A DNA stretch of 8,790 nucleotides, from the NCBI GenBank assembly GCA_014874235.1, contig JACWAC010000049.1:1-8790 (forward strand). The letters run 5' to 3'. Of the stretch, positions 1 through 8,790 are shown piece by piece (the first letter of the stretch is position 1; the number at the start of each line of letters is the position of its first letter). A model generated the notes under the pieces. The model was not told the origin of the DNA. It did not search any database and saw only the letters and a list, made by a program, of their open reading frames with translations. The stretch comes from Thermoplasmatales archaeon (lineage in GTDB: Archaea > Thermoplasmatota > Thermoplasmata > Thermoplasmatales > GCA-001856825). Both the position numbers and the translations under genes were made by a program.

Positions 1-119
1 ATATAAACATTTCTTATCAAGGCGTACAATCAATTTAGTAGTTACCTAAAATAATTATCATTATAAAATAATGAATATCAAGAATAACACGGGATTTTCT
101 CAGTTTCTGCTACAAAGTG

Positions 120-137
120 TTGTTTGAGATTGTTTGA
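120..137. repeat. 8-bp direct repeat TTGTTTGA x2, 10-bp period
   Basis: TTGTTTGA occurs at 120-127 and again at 130-137, separated by GA, so the copies sit one helical turn apart. Such spacing would suit a protein binding on one face of DNA, but no gene start lies directly downstream, so an operator role is only speculation. Confidence 0.4.
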
Positions 138-180
138 CGCATCAGTATAGTATTGTCAGACTTAGTTACATAAAATGAAG

Positions 181-200
181 GACAACGTTTGTCGTTTGTC
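181..200. repeat. Short inverted and tandem repeat around GTTTGTC
   Basis: GACAA (181-185) and TTGTC (189-193) form an inverted repeat with a 3-nt centre. GTTTGTC is also repeated in tandem at 187-193 and 194-200, and a related CTTGTC follows at 205-210. The function is unknown; it may be simple sequence drift in a non-coding stretch. Confidence 0.4.
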
Positions 201-248
201 AAAACTTGTCATTCATTCGGCTAATTCATATGACACTTGTGAACTACC

Positions 249-386
249 TCAGGCTAAAGCAGTGAAGCCTCCTATTTCAACCACTAAGCTTGCAGATACG
301 TTTGGAATGCTGTTCAGGCATTCCACCGTATGTGCAGAGGCTTTCGTGTCCATAGGCGTATGTTCCTGCCCCACATCCTCATCCAT
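249..386 (-). pseudogene. Possible IS110-type transposase remnant
   Basis: The minus strand from the ATG at 386 down to TGA at 249-251 encodes 45 residues. Residues about 22-43 (ECLNSIPNVSASLVVEIG and following) resemble the C-terminal helix-hairpin-helix part of IS110/IS1111 transposases (Transposase_20), whose usual pattern is L..IPG(I/V)G..(T/A)A..L.(A/S)EIGD...F. Stops on both sides break the frame, and no catalytic DEDD domain is visible, so this can only be a scrap. Family assignment is from motif memory over about 20 residues and could be wrong; the alternative is a chance reading frame. There are no terminal repeats to confirm an element, and IS110 members usually lack them. Confidence 0.33.
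303..325. repeat. Perfect 8-bp inverted repeat (hairpin)
   Basis: TGGAATGC (303-310) pairs with GCATTCCA (318-325) around a 7-nt loop TGTTCAG. It lies inside the putative transposase remnant and is not followed by a T-run on either strand, so a terminator role is not supported. It may be a chance feature or a relic of the degraded element. Confidence 0.45.
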
Positions 387-452
387 TGCTTTATGTCGTC
401 ATCCTGTCTATTATCTCCTGCTTCATCTGTGAGGAGAGATTTGTAAAAATTC

Positions 453-458
453 TTTAAG
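453..458 (+). promoter_or_regulatory. Candidate TATA box of the aIF2-beta operon
   Basis: TTTAAG, in the context TTCTTTAAGCAGG, is centred about 22.5 nt before the GTG start at 478, the spacing expected for a leaderless archaeal transcript. No Shine-Dalgarno motif lies near the start (GAGGAGAG at 431-438 is too far away), which fits a leaderless mRNA. The box is a weak match, and TGTAAAAAT at 442-450 is an alternative. Confidence 0.4.
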
Positions 459-477
459 CAGGTTCCGATGTTGCTGA

Positions 478-1095
478 GTGGATGAACAAAATTATTCTGA
501 GCTACTTAAGAGAGTAAAATCATCTGTTCAGAAAAGGGAAGAGAAAAAGAGATTTCAGATCCCAAAACCTGAGATTATAACAGAAGGAAAGTTGACTATC
601 ATCAAGAATTTCAAGGACATAGTGGACGTGATCAATAGGGACGAATCCCACATATACAAGTATCTTATCAAACAGTTTGGTCTCTCGGGAGACATTGCAG
701 ATGGACGCCTGATCTTCAAGGGAAAACCTCCGGAGGGAAACATTGAGAAGGCATTCCAGGAGTATCTGAGGACCTACGTGCAGTGTTATGAATGCGGAAA
801 TTATGACACAGAAATGATCAGGGAATTCAGGAACGAAATAATCAGATGCAAGGCGTGCGGTGCCGAAAGACCGCTCTATGCTCACAAGGAGATCAAATAC
901 GCAGAGGAGAAAATAGAAGAGGGAAGAACCTACGAGCTGGAAATCACGGATCTCAACAGAGATGGAGATGGAATTTCTATAAAGGGGGACATCACGGTCA
1001 TAATTCCGGGCGGGAAGAAGGGACAGAAGACGACCGTGAGAATAGACAGGATGCGCAAAAACTATGCTCTGGGCATACTGGTGAAAAAAGCTTGA
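478..1095 (+). CDS. eif2b: Translation initiation factor aIF2 subunit beta with TRAM domain
   Basis: This is the beta subunit of the archaeal aIF2 heterotrimer, which delivers initiator Met-tRNA to the small ribosomal subunit. The 205-residue product has a helical N-terminus (about 1-30), the alpha-beta core (about 35-95) and a C2C2 zinc ribbon with Cys103, Cys106, Cys124 and Cys127. Residues about 147-205 add a TRAM-type RNA-binding beta-barrel (RTYELEITDLNRDGDGIS onward), absent from the short forms of about 140 residues but known in several euryarchaeal groups. The GTG start at 478 is preceded directly by an in-frame TGA (475-477), so no longer form exists; the next in-frame methionine is far downstream inside the core. 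It heads a three-gene operon with a PIN protein and riboflavin kinase, and its stop overlaps the next start. The leader seems to be absent. Confidence 0.95.
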   Translation: MDEQNYSELLKRVKSSVQKREEKKRFQIPKPEIITEGKLTIIKNFKDIVDVINRDESHIYKYLIKQFGLSGDIADGRLIFKGKPPEGNIEKAFQEYLRTYVQCYECGNYDTEMIREFRNEIIRCKACGAERPLYAHKEIKYAEEKIEEGRTYELEITDLNRDGDGISIKGDITVIIPGGKKGQKTTVRIDRMRKNYALGILVKKA

Positions 1096-1424
1096 TAATT
1101 CTTGACACCAATGCCCTGATCTATTTGATAAAGGACAGAATAGATTTAAGAAAGTTCACGCCGGAGGAAATTGGAGTTCCTACTTCTGCAATCAAAGAGC
1201 TTGAGAAACTATCTGCGAAAGACGGGAATGCAAAACTTGCACTGAAACTGGTGGACAGATTTAGGGTACTTGAAGTTCAATCCTTGGGCGATGATGGCGT
1301 GATAGAAGCTGCAACAAAGTACCGTGGTAGCGTCATAACCAACGATAGAATTCTTAAAGAGAGATTGAAAGAGAGGAATATCAGGGTCACTTCCGTGACC
1401 ATTGGAATGGTGAGAAGATTCTGA
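1092..1424 (+). CDS. PIN-domain protein (putative RNase)
   Basis: This is a 110-residue single-domain PIN protein, a family of Mg-dependent RNA endonucleases that includes VapC toxins and rRNA-processing factors (Fcf1/Nob1-like). The N-terminus MIILDTNALIYL carries the first catalytic aspartate (Asp5). Glu36 in AIKELEKL, Asp67/Asp68 and Asp85 in the VITNDR motif complete the acidic quartet. I place the start at TTG 1092, which overlaps the aIF2-beta stop as TTGA and has GGTGAA at 1080-1085, 6 nt upstream. The open frame extends upstream to 846, but that part overlaps the aIF2-beta zinc ribbon and TRAM domain and shows no PIN homology. No antitoxin-like gene is adjacent, so a processing or housekeeping role coupled to translation fits better than a toxin-antitoxin pair. 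The RNA target cannot be read from the sequence. Confidence 0.85.
   Translation: MIILDTNALIYLIKDRIDLRKFTPEEIGVPTSAIKELEKLSAKDGNAKLALKLVDRFRVLEVQSLGDDGVIEAATKYRGSVITNDRILKERLKERNIRVTSVTIGMVRRF
1409..1414 (+). promoter_or_regulatory. Ribosome binding site deciding the ribK start
   Basis: GGTGAG matches the archaeal anti-Shine-Dalgarno sequence and lies 6 nt before CTG 1421, inside the last codons of the PIN gene. The PIN gene has the same arrangement (GGTGAA, 6 nt, TTG) inside aIF2-beta, which supports the non-ATG start and translational coupling. Confidence 0.6.
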
Positions 1425-2080
1425 AACCGATCTTACAAGATTTTCTTAAGAAAATTGCATTCAATCACAAGGGAGGGAAATTCGTACTCAATACATCCGA
1501 ACTCGCGAAGGAACTCGAGATATCCCAACAGTCTGTTTCAAGAAACTTGATAATTCTGGAGAGGGAGGGGTACATTGGTAGAAGAAGAATAGGGCGCGGA
1601 GAGGAAGTAACGATGACTCAGAAGGCATTTGATGAACTGAAAGACCAGCTAAACACCATTAAATACATATTGAGTTCTTCGAAGGAACTAGTCGTTGAGG
1701 GAACTCTTTTCACGGGTCTAGGAGAAGGATCATATTACATTTCGAGGGAAGGCTATGTCACCAGGATAAAGGAATTTCTCGGTTTCGAACCATTCCCTGG
1801 CACCATGAATTTGAGATTCACGGATGATTTCTCCAGCTTCGGCTCAATCATCGAAAATATCCCTGGCTTTGAAGTTCAACCCTTCGAACAGGACGGCAGA
1901 AAATTCGGAGCCATTAAACTGCTGAAAGCGAAGGTGTTCGGTACCCAGGTGGGAATAGTCCTGCCGGAAAGGACGCACTACGAGAAGGTGCTCGAGATAA
2001 TTTCCCCAGACAATCTGAGGACGAAGTACGGTCTTAAGGATGGAGACAAGATTGGCGTCACCATCCGCAAGGAAGAATGA
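1421..2080 (+). CDS. ribK: CTP-dependent riboflavin kinase with N-terminal winged helix
   Basis: Archaeal RibK phosphorylates riboflavin to FMN using CTP in the cytosol. With the start proposed here the product has 219 residues. Residues about 1-75 form a winged helix-turn-helix (NTSELAKELEISQQSVSRNL with a basic wing RRRIGRG). Residues about 90-219 form the cradle-loop kinase, with GLGEG at 99-103, YY at 105-106 and PGTMNLRF at 126-133, the nucleotide/Mg-binding signature. As I recall, the Thermoplasma orthologue has the same two-domain layout and about 220 residues. No in-frame ATG, GTG or TTG exists between the upstream TAA (1355-1357) and TTG 1547, yet the winged helix is encoded before 1547. 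CTG at 1421 is the best start: it overlaps the PIN stop (CTGA) and has GGTGAG at 1409-1414, 6 nt away. ATT 1418 is the alternative; a sequencing frameshift is also possible. The winged helix may allow DNA binding, but no target is known to me. Confidence 0.85.
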   Translation: MKPILQDFLKKIAFNHKGGKFVLNTSELAKELEISQQSVSRNLIILEREGYIGRRRIGRGEEVTMTQKAFDELKDQLNTIKYILSSSKELVVEGTLFTGLGEGSYYISREGYVTRIKEFLGFEPFPGTMNLRFTDDFSSFGSIIENIPGFEVQPFEQDGRKFGAIKLLKAKVFGTQVGIVLPERTHYEKVLEIISPDNLRTKYGLKDGDKIGVTIRKEE

Positions 2081-2090
2081 TTTCTGGAGT

Positions 2091-2561
2091 TCAGAGGATG
2101 TTATCCACTATTTCGTCAGTCTCCATCTCCCTCTCGCAGTAGTGGCACTTGATCGTTAGTGGATCCTTCGAAATCAGGGTGAAGGACGGCTTGATGCTTC
2201 CCTCCGTGTTGGAGACGCATCTTCCGTTGTTGCACTTCAGTATGCCCGTTATTATGTTTGGCAGTTTAACCACAAATTTCTTGATGGCGTCGTAATCCTC
2301 AACTATGGTGATTGTTGCCCCTTCCGCTATCAACGCAATCTTGTTGAGTTCTGACGAATCAAGAATTCTGTCCTCGATCTTCACCACATCCTTTAGTCCC
2401 ATCTTCTTACTCTTGACGTGGATTGCAATGGCAACGGTCACACCGGGGTCACTGGATATCTTCAATATCTTCAACACCTTGAAAGCCCTTCCTACCGGGA
2501 CGTGATCTATTACCGTTCCCCGTCGTATCTTCTCAACCTTGAGCATCTTCTCTTCTGTCAT
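2091..2561 (-). CDS. pyrI: Aspartate carbamoyltransferase regulatory chain
   Basis: This is the 156-residue allosteric chain of aspartate transcarbamoylase, the first committed step of pyrimidine synthesis. It has an N-terminal nucleotide-binding domain (KIRRGTVIDHVPVGRAFKVL at about 11-30, the effector-site region) and a C-terminal zinc domain with Cys110, Cys115, Cys139 and Cys142 (CNNGRC...CHYC), which contacts the catalytic chains. Length is normal for the family. The ATG at 2561 follows the pyrB stop directly and is served by GAGGTGAG inside the pyrB end, so translation is coupled and the two chains would be made together. The internal ATG at codon 6 is closer to the conserved N-terminus but has no nearby ribosome site. 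The gene ends 10 nt from the convergent ribK stop. Confidence 0.96.
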   Translation of the reverse strand: MTEEKMLKVEKIRRGTVIDHVPVGRAFKVLKILKISSDPGVTVAIAIHVKSKKMGLKDVVKIEDRILDSSELNKIALIAEGATITIVEDYDAIKKFVVKLPNIITGILKCNNGRCVSNTEGSIKPSFTLISKDPLTIKCHYCEREMETDEIVDNIL

Positions 2562-5500
2562 CTACTCACCTCTCAAAATCAGGTCCAGTATCGCCATCCT
2601 GACAGGAACACCGTACGATGCCTGCTTGAAATATCTTGCTTGGGGAAGGTTGTCAATTTCGGCAGGTATCTCGTCCACTCTGGGCAGAGGATGCATGACT
2701 ATGAGATTCTTCTTGCCTCTCGACAGGAGTGATGGTCTTATCACATAAATGCCTGCCACTTTCTTGTATTCCTCAAGATCTGGGAATCTCTCCTTCTGAA
2801 TTCTGGTCACATACAATACATCCAGGTCCTCTATCACATCCTCCAGATTCTTGGTCTCCTTGACAGGTACCCTTTTTTCTATGTCCTTCTTTATGTGCTT
2901 CGGGATCTTCAACTCTTCAGGAGATATGAAGAAGAGAGAGACATCGAACATCGACAGCGCCTTGCTCAGCGAGTGGACTGTCCTCCCATATTTCAGGTCT
3001 CCCACGAACCCTATACTCTTGCCTTGCACGGGACCAGATTCTTTCCATATAGTGAATATGTCGAGGATCGTCTGCGTTGGGTGCTGACCGGCACCGTCCC
3101 CCGCATTTATTACGGGAACATCGGCGAACTCCGATGCCAGTCTAGCCGCTCCTTCCGAGGGATGGCGAAGAACGATCGCATCGGAATAGCCGTTGATTAT
3201 TCTTATCGTATCGGAGAGTGTTTCTCCTTTTGAAACCGAGCTCGCCTCTAGCGATCCAAAGCCAAGGACTCTTGCCCCCATTCTCATTGCAGCAGACTCG
3301 AAACTGAGTCTCGTTCGAGTACTGGGTTCGTAAAAGAGCGTGGCGACTACCTTATCCGATAGTGGATATCCGGGATACCCAGAGCTTGCATATTGAACCA
3401 TCTTGTTTGCCTTGTCTATGACGGCCATAATCTCGTCAACGCTGAAATCACCAATAGAAACGATGTCTCGGTTAAGCCACATCATCTATTGAACGTCGCG
3501 CGTAATAAATATTTATCCTCGATGCATTCAGTCACATGAGGCAGATAGTTCTCCACGGAGGGGTTGGAAGTAGTGATGAGCTGAACGGACTCCTTGACAA
3601 ATATGCATCTTATTCCATCAATTACGGAGGCCCACTGGACGCAGTTGTTGCTGCAGTGAAGTACATGGAAGATGACCTGAATTTTAATGCAGGAACGGGG
3701 TCAGTTATGAGGCTTGACGGAAGCATTCAGATGGATGCGTCTGTTATGATAGATGAAAATTTCGGTTCAGTAATAAACATAGAATTTGTAAAGAATCCCG
3801 TCCAAGTTGCCAGAGAAGTGATGGAAACGAGTCCGCACGTAATGCTGTGTGGAGATGGAGCTACCAAATTCGCAATGGAGAAAGGCCACCCACACTACGA
3901 CCCTTCGACTGATAGGGCCAGAAAAAGACTTGAAGATTCTAGAGTGGTTGCAACCAAGGATTCCAGATTTCTTTATCCAGGCATACAGTCCGTTGATACA
4001 GTTGGTGCAGTAGCAAATTTTGATGGAAAGATCGCAGCTGCTCTCTCAACGGGTGGATCCAGTCCAATGATGAGAGGAAGAGTAGGAGATACTCCAATTC
4101 CAGGGTCGGGAATATTGGTGAAGGATGGATTTGGAATCGCTGCCACAGGAATCGGTGAAGAGATAATAAGAAGACAGTTGTCCTACGATCTCTACTGTAA
4201 AAGAGATAGACTGGAGGAGGAGTGGAAACTGATCGCAGAAAATTCGCAGTTCTCTCTTGGAGTAGTAGGATTCAATCGAGAAAAATCGTTTGTGCTCGCG
4301 AACAAGTCGATGGCACACGGTTATGCAAAAGCATAGCATCAGGTTAAGAGGGCAGGAAGATGCCTTGGAACATCACATCATCTTCACCCCTCAGTTTCGA
4401 AAGCAGCCTTATTGTCGTTTCAAGCACTTTGAGCATACCAGAGACCATATTGGCTCGTCGCTCTCCTGATGTCTCTATAGTCAGGATTCAATAATGAGAC
4501 AATGGATTCCTTATATCGGATTCAGGAAGCCCAGTCATGAGTTCTCTAATACTGCTCAAAATTAGTGTGTTCTAATCAAAGGCATTACATATAAATATCG
4601 AGAAATTTTATCAAAATGGTAGTTAGTATGCCTGACGATGAAACTTATCAAGACACCGACGCAGAGTTGATTGAAGTTTTAAAGAGTTTGAAGACGAGCA
4701 TAAAGATCTTTGGCTGCGGCGGATCAGGTTCAAACACCATAACGAGAATAATGGAGGAAGGAATCCAGGGGGCAGACGTAATAGCTGCAAACACTGACGC
4801 ACAGCACCTTTTGCTCACCCAGGCATCAAGGAAAATATTACTTGGGAAGAGGACGACCAGAGGGCTCGGAGCGGGTGCGATTCCCCAAATTGGTGAGATG
4901 TCTGCGAGGGAGGCAGAGCTGGATATCAACGAGGCAGTTGAAGGCTCCGACATCGTATTTGTTACCGCCGGAATGGGGGGAGGAACTGGTACAGGATCTG
5001 CGCCTGTGGTGGCCGAAGTTGCAAAGAATGCAGGTGCCTTAGTTATCTCGGTAGTAACCACGCCCTTCCAATCGGAAGGAGCAATGCGCAAGGAAAATGC
5101 GCTCTGGGGTCTTGAGAAATTGAAGGATAAATCTGATACGCTAGTCGTCATCCCTAACGACAAACTACTGGAACTGGTTCCAAGACTTCCTCTCAACGAA
5201 GCATTCAGGTTTGCGGATGAAACACTGATGAAAGCTATCAAGGGACTGACGGAGTTGGTCACGAAACCCGGACTGGTCAACCTCGACTTTAATGACCTGA
5301 AGACTGTGATGAAGGATGGAGGAGCCGCAATGATAGGCATGGGCCAATCTGGTTCTCAAGAGAGAGCACTTGAAGCTGCAAAGAAGGCCATGAGCTCTCC
5401 GCTTCTGGATCTAGAAGTCTCCTCTGCCACTTCTGCAATAGTTTCAGTTACCGGAAGTTCAAATATGACAATCGAGGAAGCGCACACAGTTCTAGAGGAA

Positions 5501-8500
5501 ATCAAGAAGAAAGTCAGTCCAAATGCAAGAATAATTTGGGGCGCAAGGATAGACGAGACGATGAAAAACGATATAAAGGTATTAGCCATACTGGTGGGAG
5601 CCAAAAACAAGTACGTTTAGAGGTAGCCCTATATGGTTGACATGGATGATAGGATAGAAGATTTAGAGGACTCTATTACTGAACGAGTCAAGAGAATCGG
5701 GAGAGGGAAGTATTCAAGGATACTCAAGATGGCAAAGAAGCCTACCAGAGACGAGTTTGGCAAATCCTCTCTGATTACCGGTATAGGCATAATGATCATA
5801 GGTGGAGTTGGCTTCATGATCTACCTCCTGATGAACGTTTTATTCAAGGTGCCGTAGATGGTCAAGTGGACGAGTGACGGCAAAGATTCCGATGTTGGAA
5901 CGAACAAGAAGGTACTTTTCAATCTGACAATTGAGAATGACGAGTCGACGGAAAAGGAGGGGTTCATTGAACTGTCCCTGGACATTCACGAACAAAAGGA
6001 AGAGATAGAGTGGTTTCTGATCGAGGAACAGAAGAGGGGAAAGCAGGTGGCAATCTCGCCGAAGAATCAAGATCTGCTGAAAGTTCAGTATAAGCTGAAA
6101 CCAAAATCTTCCGTAATTCATCCCCTTTCGGTTGAGACACCAAAGGGCGGAGAGATAGGGGACTATTCGAAGGTTGTTCTGAAATCGGAAGGAATTCCCA
6201 CCAATCTCTTTTCGATAAAGGTCAAGCAGACGATAATCGTCGTCAAGACGACAATAGGACAGGAAGTCAAGATCGCAAGGGACATAGGTTTGAAGGCCAA
6301 GATTGAAAACCACGATTACCTGTTTTCTATACTAGTGCCGCCAGAAGTGAAGGGATACATATTCATCGAAACGCTCTATCCTGACAGAACGATGGGCCTG
6401 CTGAGGACCGTGAGAGGGGCAAGGAACATGATAGCTGGAGAAGTTCAGCTTCCAGAGATAGAAAATTATCTAGTTTCGAAACCAGCGGTTGAGTCGCTTG
6501 GAGTGGGCAATTTTGTGGAGGTCACAGAGGGACCATTCAAGGGAGAGAAGGCGAGGATCACTCACGTCGATGCCCAGAAAGACGAGATCACCCTTGAACT
6601 GCAAAATGCGATAGTTCCAATTCCGCTGACTGTCAAAGCGGACTCAGTTAAGTTGTTAGAAAAAGAGGTTTGAAGTATGCCGCAAGAAATATCTGTTATG
6701 GTTGAGGGTGGGAAGGCAACGGCCGGACCTCCTCTTGGACCCGCACTGGGACCGATGGGTGTTAACATCGGCCTGGTTCTGAAAGAAATTAACGAAAAAA
6801 CGAAGTTGTTCGCTGGAATGCAAGTTCCAGTAAAGGTGATTGTGGATCCTGAGACGAAGAAATTTGACGTCTCTGTCGGCAAACCACCCGTTTCTGCTCT
6901 TCTTAAGAAGGAACTTGGAATAGAGACTGCAACGGGAGCATCCAAAACGAAGTTATCGGGGGACCTGAAGATCGATCAGATCAAGAAGGTTGCGGCGATG
7001 AAGATAGACAACATGAATGCAGCTTCGGTCAAGTCGTCCGTACTGGAAGTGCTCGGGACCTGCGTATCGATGGGTATTACGGTCGATGGCAAGGATCCCA
7101 GGGAGACACAAAAACTTATTAAAGACGGGTCAATCGCGATTTAGAGTAGAAGAGCGTATTGCTCGCATAACTACTCCGGTGATAATAAATGGAAGGCGAA
7201 ACACTAAAAAAGAGTCTGGAGGAGGCAATAAGCAAGTCTCCGAACAGAAAGTTTGGCGAGTCCATCGACATTGCGCTAAATCTGAAGGATGTTGACCTGT
7301 CAAATCCCAAGAACAGAATAAACGAGGAAATAATCCTCCCGAACGGAAGGGGAAGGAAGGTCAAGATCGGACTCATTTCCGGCAACGAAATGGCATCGAA
7401 GGCAAAGACAGCTGCTGATAAATTCATCTCTGCCGAAGAGCTAGACAAAATGGCAGAGGACAAGAGAGCAACAAAAAAGATGGTCAATGACATAGATTTC
7501 TTCATAGCAGAAGTTGCGCTGATGCCAAGGGTTGGTAAGATTCTGGGAGGAATCATGGGTCCGAGAGGTAAGATGCCCAGACCAGTTCCTGCAAATATCG
7601 ATCCAGTTCCAATAATAAATAACCTGAGACGAACTGTCAAAGCGAGGAGCAAGGAGAAACCAGTTATCCACATCCCCATAGGCACGAAGGACATGGAGTT
7701 AGAGAAACTGACTCAGAATGGCCTTGAAGTGCTGAAGAGAATTGAGGCAAAGCTCGAGAAGGGAGAGGACAATATACGGACCATTTTCGTGAAGACTACA
7801 ATGGGTCCTGCTATCAAGGTGGAGGCGAAATAGATGAAAGAAGAAAGATTCTCGGAGATGAAGGATCGCGAGATTAAGTCACTCTCCAACGACATAAAGA
7901 ATTCAAAGTCCATTGCGATGGTAGGCATCGACAGGATGCCAGGAAGACAGTTCCAGCAGATAAGAAAATCACTGAGAGGCAAGGCGAAGATAAAAGTGGT
8001 GAAGAAAACGCTGCTCAAGAGGGCAATCGACGGTATGAACATCGAAACGCTCAAACAGATGGATAACTTTATGGACGGCCCGATAGCCGTTATATTCTCA
8101 CAGGAGAATTCTTTCCGACTATACAAGGAAATCGAAGCTAGTAGAACCAAAGCACCCGCAAAGGGAGGTGAGATAGCCCCGGAGGACATCGTTCTGGAAG
8201 CCAAGGCGACGAACCTGAAACCGGGACCCGTTGTAGGTGAACTGCAGAAGGCCGGGATTCCTGCATCTATAGATCAAGGCAAGGTTATGATAAGGAAAGA
8301 TACTGTCGTGGTCAAGAAGGGAGACAAGATATCGAGGGAAAAGGCCATGGCACTGTCAAAGCTGGAAATCATGCCCCTAGAACTGGGTCTCGATTTCAGA
8401 GCTTCATATGAGGATGGGATCGTATATGACAGCAGCGTCCTAGGCGTGTCAACCCAGGATTTCCTGAACAAACTCTCGAGTGGTCATTCGATGGCCATCG

Positions 8501-8790
8501 CTCTGTCCATCCACCTGGACTACTACAACAGAGAGACAACACCTATTTTCATCTCCAAGGCTCACGGAAGCGCACTTGCACTGAGCCTAGCTGCATCCTA
8601 TCCTACGAAAGAAAATATTCATTTACTTCTGGCTAAGGGAAGCTCGATCGCAAAGTCTCTCGAGACCCGTACAGGCAAGGACGAATAGAAAATGTTTAAG
8701 ACGTTTAGTTTATTATGTGGGAGTAATTAGGGGTGAAGAATATGGAATACATCTACAGCGCACTGATATTGAACTCCGTTGGAAAACCAA

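Larger units (their letters stand above)
1..477. other. AT-rich region without an intact gene
   Basis: No open reading frame here looks like a real gene. The first 175 bases are very AT-rich and contain short direct repeats. The plus-strand frame from 175 to 432 translates to a cysteine- and serine-rich product without recognisable motifs and looks like the antisense of a decayed minus-strand coding stretch at about 249-386. The last 30 bases before 478 supply the likely promoter of the aIF2-beta gene. The region reads as an old insertion scar or gene graveyard next to a housekeeping operon; that is inference. Confidence 0.6.

Overview
The window looks like chromosomal DNA of a euryarchaeon, most likely a member of the Thermoplasmatales or a relative. 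The evidence is archaeal information-processing genes (aIF2-beta, SecE, Spt5, L11, L1, L10/P0, L12), Shine-Dalgarno motifs of the GGTGA/GAGGTGA type, archaeal TATA boxes about 23-26 nt ahead of apparently leaderless start codons, heavy AGA/AGG arginine use, an aIF2-beta with a C-terminal TRAM domain, and a CTP-dependent riboflavin kinase carrying an N-terminal winged helix. The lineage call is from family memory, not from a search.

Layout. Bases 1-477 hold no intact gene that I can support. They are AT-rich, with short repeats and a minus-strand remnant that may come from an IS110-type transposase. Bases 478-2080 form a tight plus-strand operon: aIF2-beta (GTG start), a small PIN-domain protein (TTG start overlapping the previous stop as TTGA) and riboflavin kinase (probably a CTG start overlapping the PIN stop as CTGA). 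Bases 2091-3485 are the minus-strand pyrBI operon, both chains of aspartate transcarbamoylase. A 50-nt gap separates pyrB from the divergent gene for a plant-type L-asparaginase/isoaspartyl peptidase (3536-4336). At the exact midpoint of this gap lies a 12-bp perfect palindrome that reads as a TATA box in both directions. Bases 4337-4615 carry a decayed minus-strand coding remnant and the ftsZ promoter.

Bases 4616-8790 are a long plus-strand operon, ftsZ-secE-spt5-rpl11-rpl1-rpl10-rpl12 (the last cut by the window end), with genes abutting or separated by 53 nt or less. It combines cell division, protein export, transcription elongation and the ribosomal L1 stalk and L12 stalk genes.

For novelty, the most interesting points are: (1) Spt5 is about 120 residues longer than the usual archaeal form and carries an extra N-terminal beta-rich domain; (2) the symmetric shared TATA element between pyrB and the asparaginase gene; (3) the series of GTG, TTG and CTG starts in the aIF2-beta/PIN/ribK operon, which would make automatic annotation cut the winged helix off RibK; (4) a two-part RNA stem just ahead of rpl1 that could be an L1 feedback site; (5) FtsZ and L10 proteins with short C-termini. 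I found no CRISPR array, intact mobile element or tRNA gene, and no clear case for a wholly new multi-gene system.
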